This document shows, piece after piece, positions 57,675-64,000 of a stretch of DNA of 64,000 nt (positions are counted from its first letter, which is position 1; each line of letters opens with the position of its first letter). The stretch is from Pacificispira sp033344895 (GTDB lineage Bacteria; Pseudomonadota; Alphaproteobacteria; UBA8366; Aestuariispiraceae), in contig OZ245920.1 in NCBI GenBank assembly GCA_965229685.1, forward strand, positions 124,001 to 188,000, in the 5' to 3' direction. The notes under the pieces were generated by a model. The model worked only from the letters and a program-made list of their open reading frames with translations. It was not told the origin of the DNA and made no database searches. A program made the translations under genes and the position numbers.

Positions 57675-57781
57675 TCGCGAATCCGCAGAAGTGCGTATTT
57701 TTTTGATTGACTCCGATCTGGCACGCGATACGCTGATTAGCAGATCAGCAGTTGCATGGAATCGTCAGAAAGGAGATCAGC
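57675..57781 (+). promoter_or_regulatory. Control region of the unknown gene pair
   Basis: ATCCGC-N6-GCGTATTT at 57681-57700 repeats the element found before the XRE gene. A perfect inverted repeat GCTGAT-TAGCAG-ATCAGC follows at 57732-57749. Then AAAGGAG at about 57769-57775 serves the GTG start at 57782. Confidence 0.5.
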
Positions 57782-58969
57782 GTGACCGCACTTTCCGCCT
57801 TCCTCCGCAAGACGCCCAGCGAGGCGCTTCGGGAATACTTCGACCGACCGGAAATCGGCCTTCCTACAGAGATCGATTGGAATCTCCCGGAGGCTGAGCT
57901 CTCCGGGCCGCTAATGGGCGCGATCGAGGAGATGTCCCGCGTTCAGCGTGACCGCATCCTCAACGACGCCGAGCGCGTCCATGCGCTGTCCGATGAGCCG
58001 GGGCAGGCCGCACTCTACAGCGTAGCCGAGGATCCCGCGCTTCTCGATGGCCTCGCCAATCCGCATGCCCGTGGGCTCTGGATTTTCCTTAAAGCGCAGG
58101 ACCGCTTTCGCCATGCCGAGGAGGTCCGTTTTACCGAGGACCGCCGGCGCGGTCGGATGTGGGCCGGCTACATGACAGAGGTCGGGCGGGTCGTGCAGCG
58201 CGACCCTGCAACCCGTCATGCCTTCGTGTCCGCAATCAAGGAGTTCTCGGGTGCCGCCCATGCCCACGTCGATATCTTCGACCGGGTAAGGACGACCCAT
58301 GAGGGCGACGAATGCGACCTCGTGCAGGTGACGATCTACCGTGAGGGTCGGCCGGATGATCTGCTGCGCTTTGACGACAAAGGGGCGCTGGTCCGTCAGG
58401 CCTACCGTCCGGTATTCGAGGCTGCAGTGACCTACGAGCCCGCCACTGGGGGGATCGAGGTCATCGCCAACGATAAGGTTACGCGGATGGAGATCGTGAA
58501 GGCGGCGGTCACGCATCTCCTTGGAATCGAGTTCAAAGAGAACAAACTTCCGCTCCGGTGTTACGACCTCTCCGTGCTGCTCACGCCGTATGATTTCCCG
58601 GTCGACGCGGAGGATGGGATCGAAGGCGTCGAGGTGCGCGAGCTGCGGCTCATGCCGATCGACGACAGCAGCCGCCGGGTGACGCTGGAGAACATGGCCC
58701 GCGCGGACGGTACGATCTGGTCGATGGCGGACGAAATGTTCGAGGATCGTACACCGCTGCGCGAGGGCTTTGTCATCACGAGGGCCAAGCTTGCGGTGAA
58801 GCTCGCCCGGCGCCCGGGGGGCGACAGGCGGCGCACGCTTACCCTTACGATCACCTGGCCGCACGGCTGCGACCTTAGAGATCGCACCGCGACCGAGCAG
58901 ATGATCGGCGAGAAGTATCTGCGGCGCTGGGGGATCCTGGTAGATGATGCGCAGCTCTTCGAGGATTGA
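57782..58969 (+). CDS. Uncharacterised protein, first of a pair
   Basis: The GTG at 57782 is preferred to an ATG at 57752 because AAAGGAG lies seven bases before it. The 395-residue product is soluble, acidic and without a signal peptide. I do not recognise a family. It has a helical first 130 residues and then alternating beta-prone stretches (CDLVQVTIYREGRPDD, GGIEVIANDKVTRMEIVKA, RTLTLTITWPHGCDL), suggesting a multi-domain fold with a beta-rich centre. No catalytic motif stands out. It overlaps the next gene by 26 bases, so the two are expressed together. The regulatory element shared with the XRE gene places it in the same circuit. Confidence 0.75.
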   Translation: MTALSAFLRKTPSEALREYFDRPEIGLPTEIDWNLPEAELSGPLMGAIEEMSRVQRDRILNDAERVHALSDEPGQAALYSVAEDPALLDGLANPHARGLWIFLKAQDRFRHAEEVRFTEDRRRGRMWAGYMTEVGRVVQRDPATRHAFVSAIKEFSGAAHAHVDIFDRVRTTHEGDECDLVQVTIYREGRPDDLLRFDDKGALVRQAYRPVFEAAVTYEPATGGIEVIANDKVTRMEIVKAAVTHLLGIEFKENKLPLRCYDLSVLLTPYDFPVDAEDGIEGVEVRELRLMPIDDSSRRVTLENMARADGTIWSMADEMFEDRTPLREGFVITRAKLAVKLARRPGGDRRRTLTLTITWPHGCDLRDRTATEQMIGEKYLRRWGILVDDAQLFED

Positions 58970-59888
58970 TCTCGCCGCCCGCCGACTGCTCTCGTCCGTT
59001 GCCGGGACTCGTGATGCGCGGATCTCGGCCATGGCCCTCGAACACCACGGCAGCGCCGGGAAACAGTTGGTCGATGCCCGACTGCTGGTGCGGCGTGGCA
59101 GCGCCATGGCCGCCGTGGCCGAGGATGATCTGGACGACACCCCGACGCCAATAATGTTCCACCCCATCACCGGCATCCAAGGCCAGCTCGGCAACACGGC
59201 ATGGCAGAACGAAGACGATAGCGCATGTCGCCAGTTCTATGCGCTGGACATGCCGGCCACGGCCCGGCGTGTGCTCGGCCGAATCGACTGTTCGCTCGGC
59301 AACGAGCCGGTGCCCTACCTCGCTGGCTCCGTGCTGGATTTCGGGACAGCACGGCTGCCTAAGCGCAGGGCACGCGTCGGGATCTGGATTGCCCGCGGCC
59401 TGACTGCGGCGCGGCAGTTCGAGCAGTTGCGCCAAATCGCTGCGCGACGTCCGTCCGAAAGCCTGCGCGTAGTCATTTCCCTCGATCCAGTTGAGCGGCT
59501 TCGCCCATCTTTCCTGAAGGGCCACGAAGTCGTCGCACTGGCGGATGTGGTGGATCATGAGGATGGCCTCGCCATCGCGCCGGAAGTGTTGGCCGCTCGC
59601 CTGCTGAAGGGCCCGTCGCACACGGGTCCGGTCTGGGTCTCCGGGGACGGCGGCGTGCTGATAGTGCATGGCAGGTGGCATGAGTTCACTGGCGGCAAGC
59701 AGAAGATCGCCGTCGCCATGCTCGCCGAGGCGTGGCTCGATGATGACCCTGTCCTGCCTGTTGCGCGCGTCCTCGAAGAAGCGGAGTGCGGCGCGTCCGT
59801 GAAGCGACTGAAGGATCTCTTCGGCGGCCACCCCACATGGCAAGAGGTTATCAGAGAGAGCGGATCGAACTGCTGGCTCGAGGTGTGA
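58944..59888 (+). CDS. Uncharacterised protein with C-terminal winged-helix-like domain
   Basis: Start ATG at 58944 (a second ATG at 58947), overlapping the previous gene by 26 bases. The 314-residue protein shows an N-terminal helical part, a middle with a possible Rossmann-like strand and turn (SLRVVISLDPVERLRPS), and a C-terminal 85 residues. The last part has HEFTGGKQKIAVAMLAEAW, then ASVKRLKDLFGGHPTWQEVI and a final CWLEV. It resembles the winged-helix ends of several mobile-element proteins, with the F-G-Q entry and W-x-x-(I/L)I close. I do not recognise the rest. A strong terminator follows its stop, so it ends the transcript. Confidence 0.72.
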   Translation: MMRSSSRIDLAARRLLSSVAGTRDARISAMALEHHGSAGKQLVDARLLVRRGSAMAAVAEDDLDDTPTPIMFHPITGIQGQLGNTAWQNEDDSACRQFYALDMPATARRVLGRIDCSLGNEPVPYLAGSVLDFGTARLPKRRARVGIWIARGLTAARQFEQLRQIAARRPSESLRVVISLDPVERLRPSFLKGHEVVALADVVDHEDGLAIAPEVLAARLLKGPSHTGPVWVSGDGGVLIVHGRWHEFTGGKQKIAVAMLAEAWLDDDPVLPVARVLEEAECGASVKRLKDLFGGHPTWQEVIRESGSNCWLEV

Positions 59889-59910
59889 AACTGAAAGCTC
59901 CTTTGAAGTA

Positions 59911-59936
59911 GGCCGTCCTTCGGGGCGGCCTTTTTC
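59911..59936 (+). terminator. Intrinsic terminator after the unknown pair
   Basis: GGCCGTCC and GGGCGGCC (one T-G pair) form an 8-base-pair stem with a TTCG tetraloop, followed by TTTTTCATTTTT. It separates the defence/regulatory block from the phage-type module. Confidence 0.9.
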
Positions 59937-60054
59937 ATTTTTGGGCGCTCGGACGGCATTCCTCCCGTCTCACCTCCCTGACTCCTCCCGAGCTCCTCCC
60001 CACCGCACCGCCATCCTCTCCGCAGGTTTTCGACCAAGACCGAAGGAGACGCAG

Positions 60055-60264
60055 ATGACGGTCAGGCATTTGAACCAGATCGAGCTAGCCGCTCGCTGGA
60101 ACATCAGCCACCGCACCCTCGAGCGGTGGCGGTGGTCGGGGGAAGGCCCCCGCTACATCAAGATCGGTGGCCGGGTGGTGTACCGCCTCGAAGACGTCGA
60201 GGAGTACGAGCGCGAGCAGATCCGCGCGAGCACCGCCGACCACCCCAGCAAGCCTGCGGCGTGA
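60055..60264 (+). CDS. Excisionase/AlpA-type helix-turn-helix protein
   Basis: The ATG at 60055 follows GAAGGAGA. The 69-residue protein has a MerR/excisionase-type HTH: LNQIELAARWNISHRTLERW, then RWSGEGPRYIKIGGRVVYR as the wing and LEDVEEYE. Such small proteins are typical first genes of phage and conjugative-element early operons, acting as excisionase or transcription factor. It heads a run of six closely spaced plus-strand genes with replication functions. Confidence 0.9.
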   Translation: MTVRHLNQIELAARWNISHRTLERWRWSGEGPRYIKIGGRVVYRLEDVEEYEREQIRASTADHPSKPAA

Positions 60265-60274
60265 GGGGGCGGTG

Positions 60275-60763
60275 ATGACGATCTCCAACCGCATCTCCCT
60301 CGATGAGCTCCGGCGCATGGCCGTCGGCGACATCGCCGCTTTGCCGGCCGAACAGCTCGCCCTCCTGCAGGACGAGGCCGACGAAGCCCTGCGCAGCGCC
60401 AAGACGGCCTGTGACTGGCTCGCTGGCGCCGTCGCCCTCAAGTACGCCGACCGCGCCCACGCAGCACGCCAGGCCGCCGGCAAGGACACCGGCACGGTCC
60501 GCTTCGATGACGGCGTGGTCACCGTGATCGCCGAGCTGCCGAAGCGCGTCGACTGGGATCAGGAGAAGCTCGGTGCGCTCGTCGAGCGCATCCGGGCCGA
60601 GGGCGACGACCCCGCCGAATACGTCGACGTCGCGATCAAGGTGCCCGAGCGCAAGTTCGCGGCCTGGCCAAGCCACATCCGCGCCGCCTTCGAGGACGCG
60701 CGCACCGTCCGCACCGGGAGGCCCAGCTTCCGTCTTTCCCTGAACACCGAGGTGACGTCATGA
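60275..60763 (+). CDS. Phage-type hypothetical protein
   Basis: The ATG at 60275 lies ten bases behind the previous gene. The 162-residue product is helical in its first 80 residues (DELRRMAVGDIAALPAEQLA), with a short beta segment (GTVRFDDGVVTVIAELPKRV) and a middle WDQEKLGALVERIRAEG. Homologous genes commonly sit before Sak4/DUF669 modules in rhodobacterial phages as far as I recall, without a known function. It overlaps the following gene by four bases (ATGA). Confidence 0.8.
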   Translation: MTISNRISLDELRRMAVGDIAALPAEQLALLQDEADEALRSAKTACDWLAGAVALKYADRAHAARQAAGKDTGTVRFDDGVVTVIAELPKRVDWDQEKLGALVERIRAEGDDPAEYVDVAIKVPERKFAAWPSHIRAAFEDARTVRTGRPSFRLSLNTEVTS

Positions 60764-61056
60764 GCATCACGAAGAAGCTCGCGGTGCTCCGCGAGCAGCA
60801 TTACGGGCTGGAAAAGCTGCCCGAAACCATCCGGGTGCCGGCCCTTGGCGACCGTCGCGACGAGACCGTCAAGCCGGTCGGGACGGCGTCGATCGACGAC
60901 CTGGCGTTCGCCCTCATCGGGCTGAACGAGCGGGCTTCGGCGCTCTACCGTGAGATCGACGCGGTGCGCACCCTCCACGACGAAGCCCGCAAGGCCGGTG
61001 GGCTCGGCGCGGACATCGCGATCGACGCCCTGATCGCGGCGAAGGGAGGGAAGTGA
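60760..61056 (+). CDS. Phage-type small hypothetical protein
   Basis: 98 residues, starting in the stop of the previous gene. It is mostly helical, with SIDDLAFALIGLNERASALYREIDAVRTL forming a probable coiled coil (shown here as one region, residues 45-73). No function is recognised. Its stop shares one base with the ATG of the next gene, so the three genes are tightly coupled. It may be an accessory factor to the recombinase-like ATPase that follows. Confidence 0.75.
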   Translation: MSITKKLAVLREQHYGLEKLPETIRVPALGDRRDETVKPVGTASIDDLAFALIGLNERASALYREIDAVRTLHDEARKAGGLGADIAIDALIAAKGGK

Positions 61057-61943
61057 TGGCCCTCCCGATCATCTCCGCCGATCAGCGTCTCGCCGAGCCG
61101 CGCGGCGTCAAGGGAACGATCTTCGGCAAGTCCGGGATCGGCAAGACCAGCCTTCTCTGGACGCTCGATCCCGACACCACGCTCTTCATCGATCTGGAGG
61201 CGGGCGACCTCGCCATCGAGGGCTGGTCCGGCGACAGCGTCCGGCCGCGCACATGGGCCGAATGCCGCGACTTCGCGGTCTTCATCGGCGGCCCCAATCC
61301 GGCGCTGCGGGACGACCAGGTCTACAGCGAGGCCCACTTTGCCGCGGTATGCGAGCGCTTCGGCGATCCGGCCTCGCTCGATCGCTACCACACGGTCTTC
61401 ATCGACTCGATCACCGTCGCCGGGCGGCTCTGCTTCCAGTGGTGCAAGGGGCAGCCCGAGGCGTTCTCGGAGAAGACCGGCAAGCCCGATGTCCGCGGCG
61501 CCTACGGCCTGCACGGCCGCGAGATGATCGCGTGGCTCACGCACCTGCAGCACACGCGGGCGAAGAACGTCTGGTTCGTCGGGATCCTCGACGAGAAGCT
61601 CGACGACTTCAATCGGCGCATCTTCCAGCCGCAGATCGACGGCTCGAAGACCGGCCTCGAGCTGCCGGGCATCGTCGATGAAGTCCTGACGATGGCCGAG
61701 ATCAAGGACGATGCCGGCGCACCGTACCGGGCCTTCGTCTGCCAGACGATCAATCCCTGGAACTTCCCGGCGAAAGACCGCTCCGGCCGCCTCGATCCGA
61801 TCGAGAAGCCGCATCTCGGTCGTCTGATGGAGAAGATCCGCGGACCCGCGAAGCCCGCCTCCGAGCGGCTCGACTATCGCAGTCCGCCCCGGACCGTGAC
61901 GGCCCCGGCCGCCGACGCCACCACCCAATCCGAAAACGCCTGA
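61056..61943 (+). CDS. AAA_24 / Sak4-like phage recombination ATPase
   Basis: The ATG at 61056 follows AGGGAGGG. The 295-residue product is a small RecA-fold NTPase of the phage nucleotide-binding (AAA_24) family, with P-loop GKSGIGKT (24-31) after GVKGTIF. The Walker B-like strand is TVFIDSITV near residue 113, and DEVLTMAEIK follows near residue 207. Sak4-type members anneal or exchange single strands in phage recombination. Its neighbour is a DUF669 protein, the usual companion. The C-terminal 35 residues are Pro/Ala-rich and likely disordered. Confidence 0.85.
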   Translation: MALPIISADQRLAEPRGVKGTIFGKSGIGKTSLLWTLDPDTTLFIDLEAGDLAIEGWSGDSVRPRTWAECRDFAVFIGGPNPALRDDQVYSEAHFAAVCERFGDPASLDRYHTVFIDSITVAGRLCFQWCKGQPEAFSEKTGKPDVRGAYGLHGREMIAWLTHLQHTRAKNVWFVGILDEKLDDFNRRIFQPQIDGSKTGLELPGIVDEVLTMAEIKDDAGAPYRAFVCQTINPWNFPAKDRSGRLDPIEKPHLGRLMEKIRGPAKPASERLDYRSPPRTVTAPAADATTQSENA

Positions 61944-61960
61944 ACGAGGAGACCCCAGCC

Positions 61961-62557
61961 ATGACTGGATCCTGGAACGATTTCAACGACGCCAAGCAGA
62001 ACGCCAACCTCATCCCCAAGGGAACGCTCGCCAAGGTGCGCCTGACGATTCGTCCGGGCGGATTCGACGATCCGGCTCAGGGCTGGACCGGCGGCTACGC
62101 CACGCGCGGGACGACCGGTTCGGTCTACCTCTCGGGCGAGTTCACGGTGCTCGAAGGGCCCTACGCCCGGCGCAAGATCTTCACCCTGATCGGGCTCTAC
62201 AGCCCCAAGGGCCCGGACTGGGCCAACATGGGCCGCAGCTTCATTCGCGGCATGCTCAACTCGGCCCGAGGGATTTCCGACAAGGACAACTCGGCCCAAG
62301 CTCAGGCCGCGCGTCGCATCGGCGGCTTCGCCGACCTGGACGGCATCGAGTTCGTGGCGCGGATCGACGTCGGCACGGACGCCAACGGCGAGGAGAAGAA
62401 CGAGATCCGGGCTGCGGTGACGCCGGATCACAAGGAATACGCCGCCATCATGGGCGTGGCCGGCGCGGCGCCGCAGCCGCAGGCTCAGCCGTCGCAGCCC
62501 TCGATGCCCCAGTCTTCAACGCCGGCGCCGGGTGCGCGGCCGTCCTGGGCGCAGTGA
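61961..62557 (+). CDS. DUF669 family protein, probable single-strand-binding partner
   Basis: The 198-residue protein starts MTGSWNDFNDAKQNANLIPK and has an OB-fold-like beta pattern (LAKVRLTIRPGG, VYLSGEFTVLEGPYARRKIFT). It ends in a long Pro/Gln/Ala tail (QPQAQPSQPSMPQSS) closed by RPSWAQ. DUF669 proteins occur next to Sak4-like ATPases in phage genomes and are thought to bind single-stranded DNA. The tail could contact partner proteins as SSB tails do. It lies 17 bases after the ATPase gene and seven before the helicase gene. Confidence 0.85.
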   Translation: MTGSWNDFNDAKQNANLIPKGTLAKVRLTIRPGGFDDPAQGWTGGYATRGTTGSVYLSGEFTVLEGPYARRKIFTLIGLYSPKGPDWANMGRSFIRGMLNSARGISDKDNSAQAQAARRIGGFADLDGIEFVARIDVGTDANGEEKNEIRAAVTPDHKEYAAIMGVAGAAPQPQAQPSQPSMPQSSTPAPGARPSWAQ

Positions 62558-62564
62558 GGCCGTC

Positions 62565-64000
62565 ATGCTGTTGCGGCCCCGCCAGAAGCAGTTCGTCGAG
62601 CGCAGCGTCCGCGCGCTCGGCGAGCATGGAAACACTCTCGGTGTCGCTCCGACCGGAGCGGGCAAGACGATCATGCTCTCGGGCGTCGTCGGGCGCGTGG
62701 TCGGCGAAACGCCGAAGAGCACGAACGCCAAGGTTGCCGTGCTCGCCCACCGCGACGAGCTGACCAGCCAGAACCGCAGCAAGTTCGGTCGGGTGAATCC
62801 GAGGATCACGACCTCGGTCGTCGATGCGAAGGAGAAGTCCTGGGCCGGACAGGTCACCTTCGCCATGGTGCCGACGCTGGCGCGTGCAGCCAATCTCGAC
62901 CAGCTGCCCACGCTCGACCTCCTGGTGATCGACGAGGCGCACCACGCGGCAGCCGACAGCTATCGGCGCATCATCGATACCGCGCTGCAGCGCAATCCCG
63001 CGTGCCAGGTCTACGGCGTCACGGCGACGCCGAACCGGGGCGACAAGCGCGGTCTGCGCCCCGTGTTCTCCAACGTCGCCGATCAGATCCGGATCGGGGA
63101 GCTCATCGCCTCCGGCCATCTCGTGCCGCCCCGCACCTTCGTGGTCGATGTCGGCGTGCAGGACCAGCTCACCAAGGTGCGCCGCACGGCCGACGACTTC
63201 GACATGGCCGAGGTCGACGCGATCATGAACCGCTCGCCGGTTACGGACGCCGTCATCCGACACTGGCGGGAGAAAGCCGGTGAGCGCCAGACGGTGGTGT
63301 TCTGTTCGACCGTCGACCATGCGCGCAACGTGACCGCCGCCTTCAACGCGGCAGGCGTCGGAGCGGGGCTGATTCACGGGGGCATGGCCGACACGGAACG
63401 CAAGGCGACACTCGACGCCTACGCCGCCGGAGAACTGCGGGTCGTCGTCAATGTCGCCGTTCTGACCGAGGGGTGGGATCACCCGCCGACGAGCTGCGTC
63501 GTGCTGCTGCGGCCGAGCTCCTACAAGTCGACCATGATCCAGATGGTCGGCCGAGGCCTGCGCACGGTCTCGCCCGAGGAGCATCCCGGCGTCGTCAAGA
63601 CCGACTGCATCGTGCTCGACTTCGGCACATCGACTCTGTTGCACGGGTCGCTGGAACAGGACGTCGATCTGAACGGTCGCGAGCCCACCGGCGAGGCGCC
63701 GACCAAGGACTGCCCCGACTGCGGTGCCATCGTGCCGCTCGCCACCGTCGAATGCCCGCTGTGCGGTCATCTCTGGGAGCGCGAGGACGCGGGCGAGATC
63801 ACGCCGCTCGGCGACTTCGTGATGTCGGAGATCGATCTCCTGAAGCGGTCGAGTTTCCGCTGGTGCGATCTCTTCGGCGACGATGCCGCACTCATCGCCA
63901 ACGGCTTCAACGCCTGGGGCGGCGTCTTCTTCCTGAACGGCCGCTGGTACGGCGTCGGCGGGCTGCAGAAGCAGCGGCCGCGTCTGCTGGCAGTGGGCGA
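62565..64000 (+). CDS. DEAD/DEAH-box helicase with zinc ribbon, truncated by the window edge
   Basis: An open frame from the ATG at 62565 to the last base, at least 478 residues. It shows all SF2 landmarks: Q-like RPRQKQF, Walker A APTGAGKT, VLAHRDEL (motif Ia), DEAHH, TATPNR, the second RecA domain with VVFCSTVDHA and NVAVLTEGWDHP, and motif VI QMVGRGLRT. After the core is a zinc ribbon, CPDCGAIVPL with CPLCGHLW. This is the phage/plasmid replication-type helicase. The stop lies outside the window. It completes the six-gene module with the Sak4-like ATPase and DUF669 protein. Confidence 0.92.
   Translation, partial: MLLRPRQKQFVERSVRALGEHGNTLGVAPTGAGKTIMLSGVVGRVVGETPKSTNAKVAVLAHRDELTSQNRSKFGRVNPRITTSVVDAKEKSWAGQVTFAMVPTLARAANLDQLPTLDLLVIDEAHHAAADSYRRIIDTALQRNPACQVYGVTATPNRGDKRGLRPVFSNVADQIRIGELIASGHLVPPRTFVVDVGVQDQLTKVRRTADDFDMAEVDAIMNRSPVTDAVIRHWREKAGERQTVVFCSTVDHARNVTAAFNAAGVGAGLIHGGMADTERKATLDAYAAGELRVVVNVAVLTEGWDHPPTSCVVLLRPSSYKSTMIQMVGRGLRTVSPEEHPGVVKTDCIVLDFGTSTLLHGSLEQDVDLNGREPTGEAPTKDCPDCGAIVPLATVECPLCGHLWEREDAGEITPLGDFVMSEIDLLKRSSFRWCDLFGDDAALIANGFNAWGGVFFLNGRWYGVGGLQKQRPRLLAVG

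Noticed and set aside
60055..60264. Antitoxin or MerR regulator
   Set aside because: The protein lacks a MerR effector domain and any toxin partner; the excisionase/AlpA type fits its size and phage context.

Overview
This window looks like the chromosome of a high-GC alphaproteobacterium. The 16S rRNA, the metabolic gene content and a tesA/ybbA/ybbP-type arrangement fit Rhodospirillales or relatives; I cannot place the genus without a database search. Gene starts were set from ribosome-binding sites and overlaps.

Positions 1-42000 are ordinary chromosomal core. They begin with a molybdenum hydroxylase / 6-hydroxynicotinate reductase-like / UPF0280 / DUF1185 cluster, probably for degrading an N-heterocycle. 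Next come a lipoprotein, a 1080-residue membrane-anchored coiled-coil protein, upp, a Tat-exported dienelactone hydrolase and an MFS permease. After them lie gabD, thpR, an aldo-keto reductase and a second lipoprotein related to the first. The FIST/arylesterase/ABC-exporter block, a BI-1 protein, a sigma-54 response regulator, a MarR/DoxX/GST locus with two symmetric operators, rsmB, phhB and several transporters and hydrolases follow. The stretch ends with an EF-G-like gene broken by a 13-base local duplication, an SUMF1-like protein, a GST and an M23 endopeptidase.

Positions 42351-48376 hold one complete rRNA operon: promoter, leader, 16S, tRNA-Ala, tRNA-Ile, 23S, 5S, tRNA-fMet and terminator. 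The spacer tRNAs are in the Ala-then-Ile order, and perfect long-range processing stems surround each rRNA. The tRNA-Ile/23S spacer carries two tandem hairpin repeats whose stems covary.

From 48377 to the right edge the content is accessory. A minus-strand operon (56483 down to 48573) encodes a NurA-like nuclease, a HerA-like ATPase, an SPPY-type DNA methyltransferase and a 1117-residue SF2 helicase with a possible C-terminal nuclease motif. This looks like a mobile restriction-modification or anti-phage defence system. It is divergent from an XRE regulator and an ImmA/IrrE peptidase, which are followed by two overlapping genes of unknown function. A 20-base element is shared by the upstream regions of the regulator and of the unknown pair, suggesting one regulon. 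After a terminator comes a phage-type replication/recombination module (HTH protein, two small proteins, Sak4-like ATPase, DUF669 protein, DEAD helicase) that runs off the window. No integrase or attachment-site pair is visible here.
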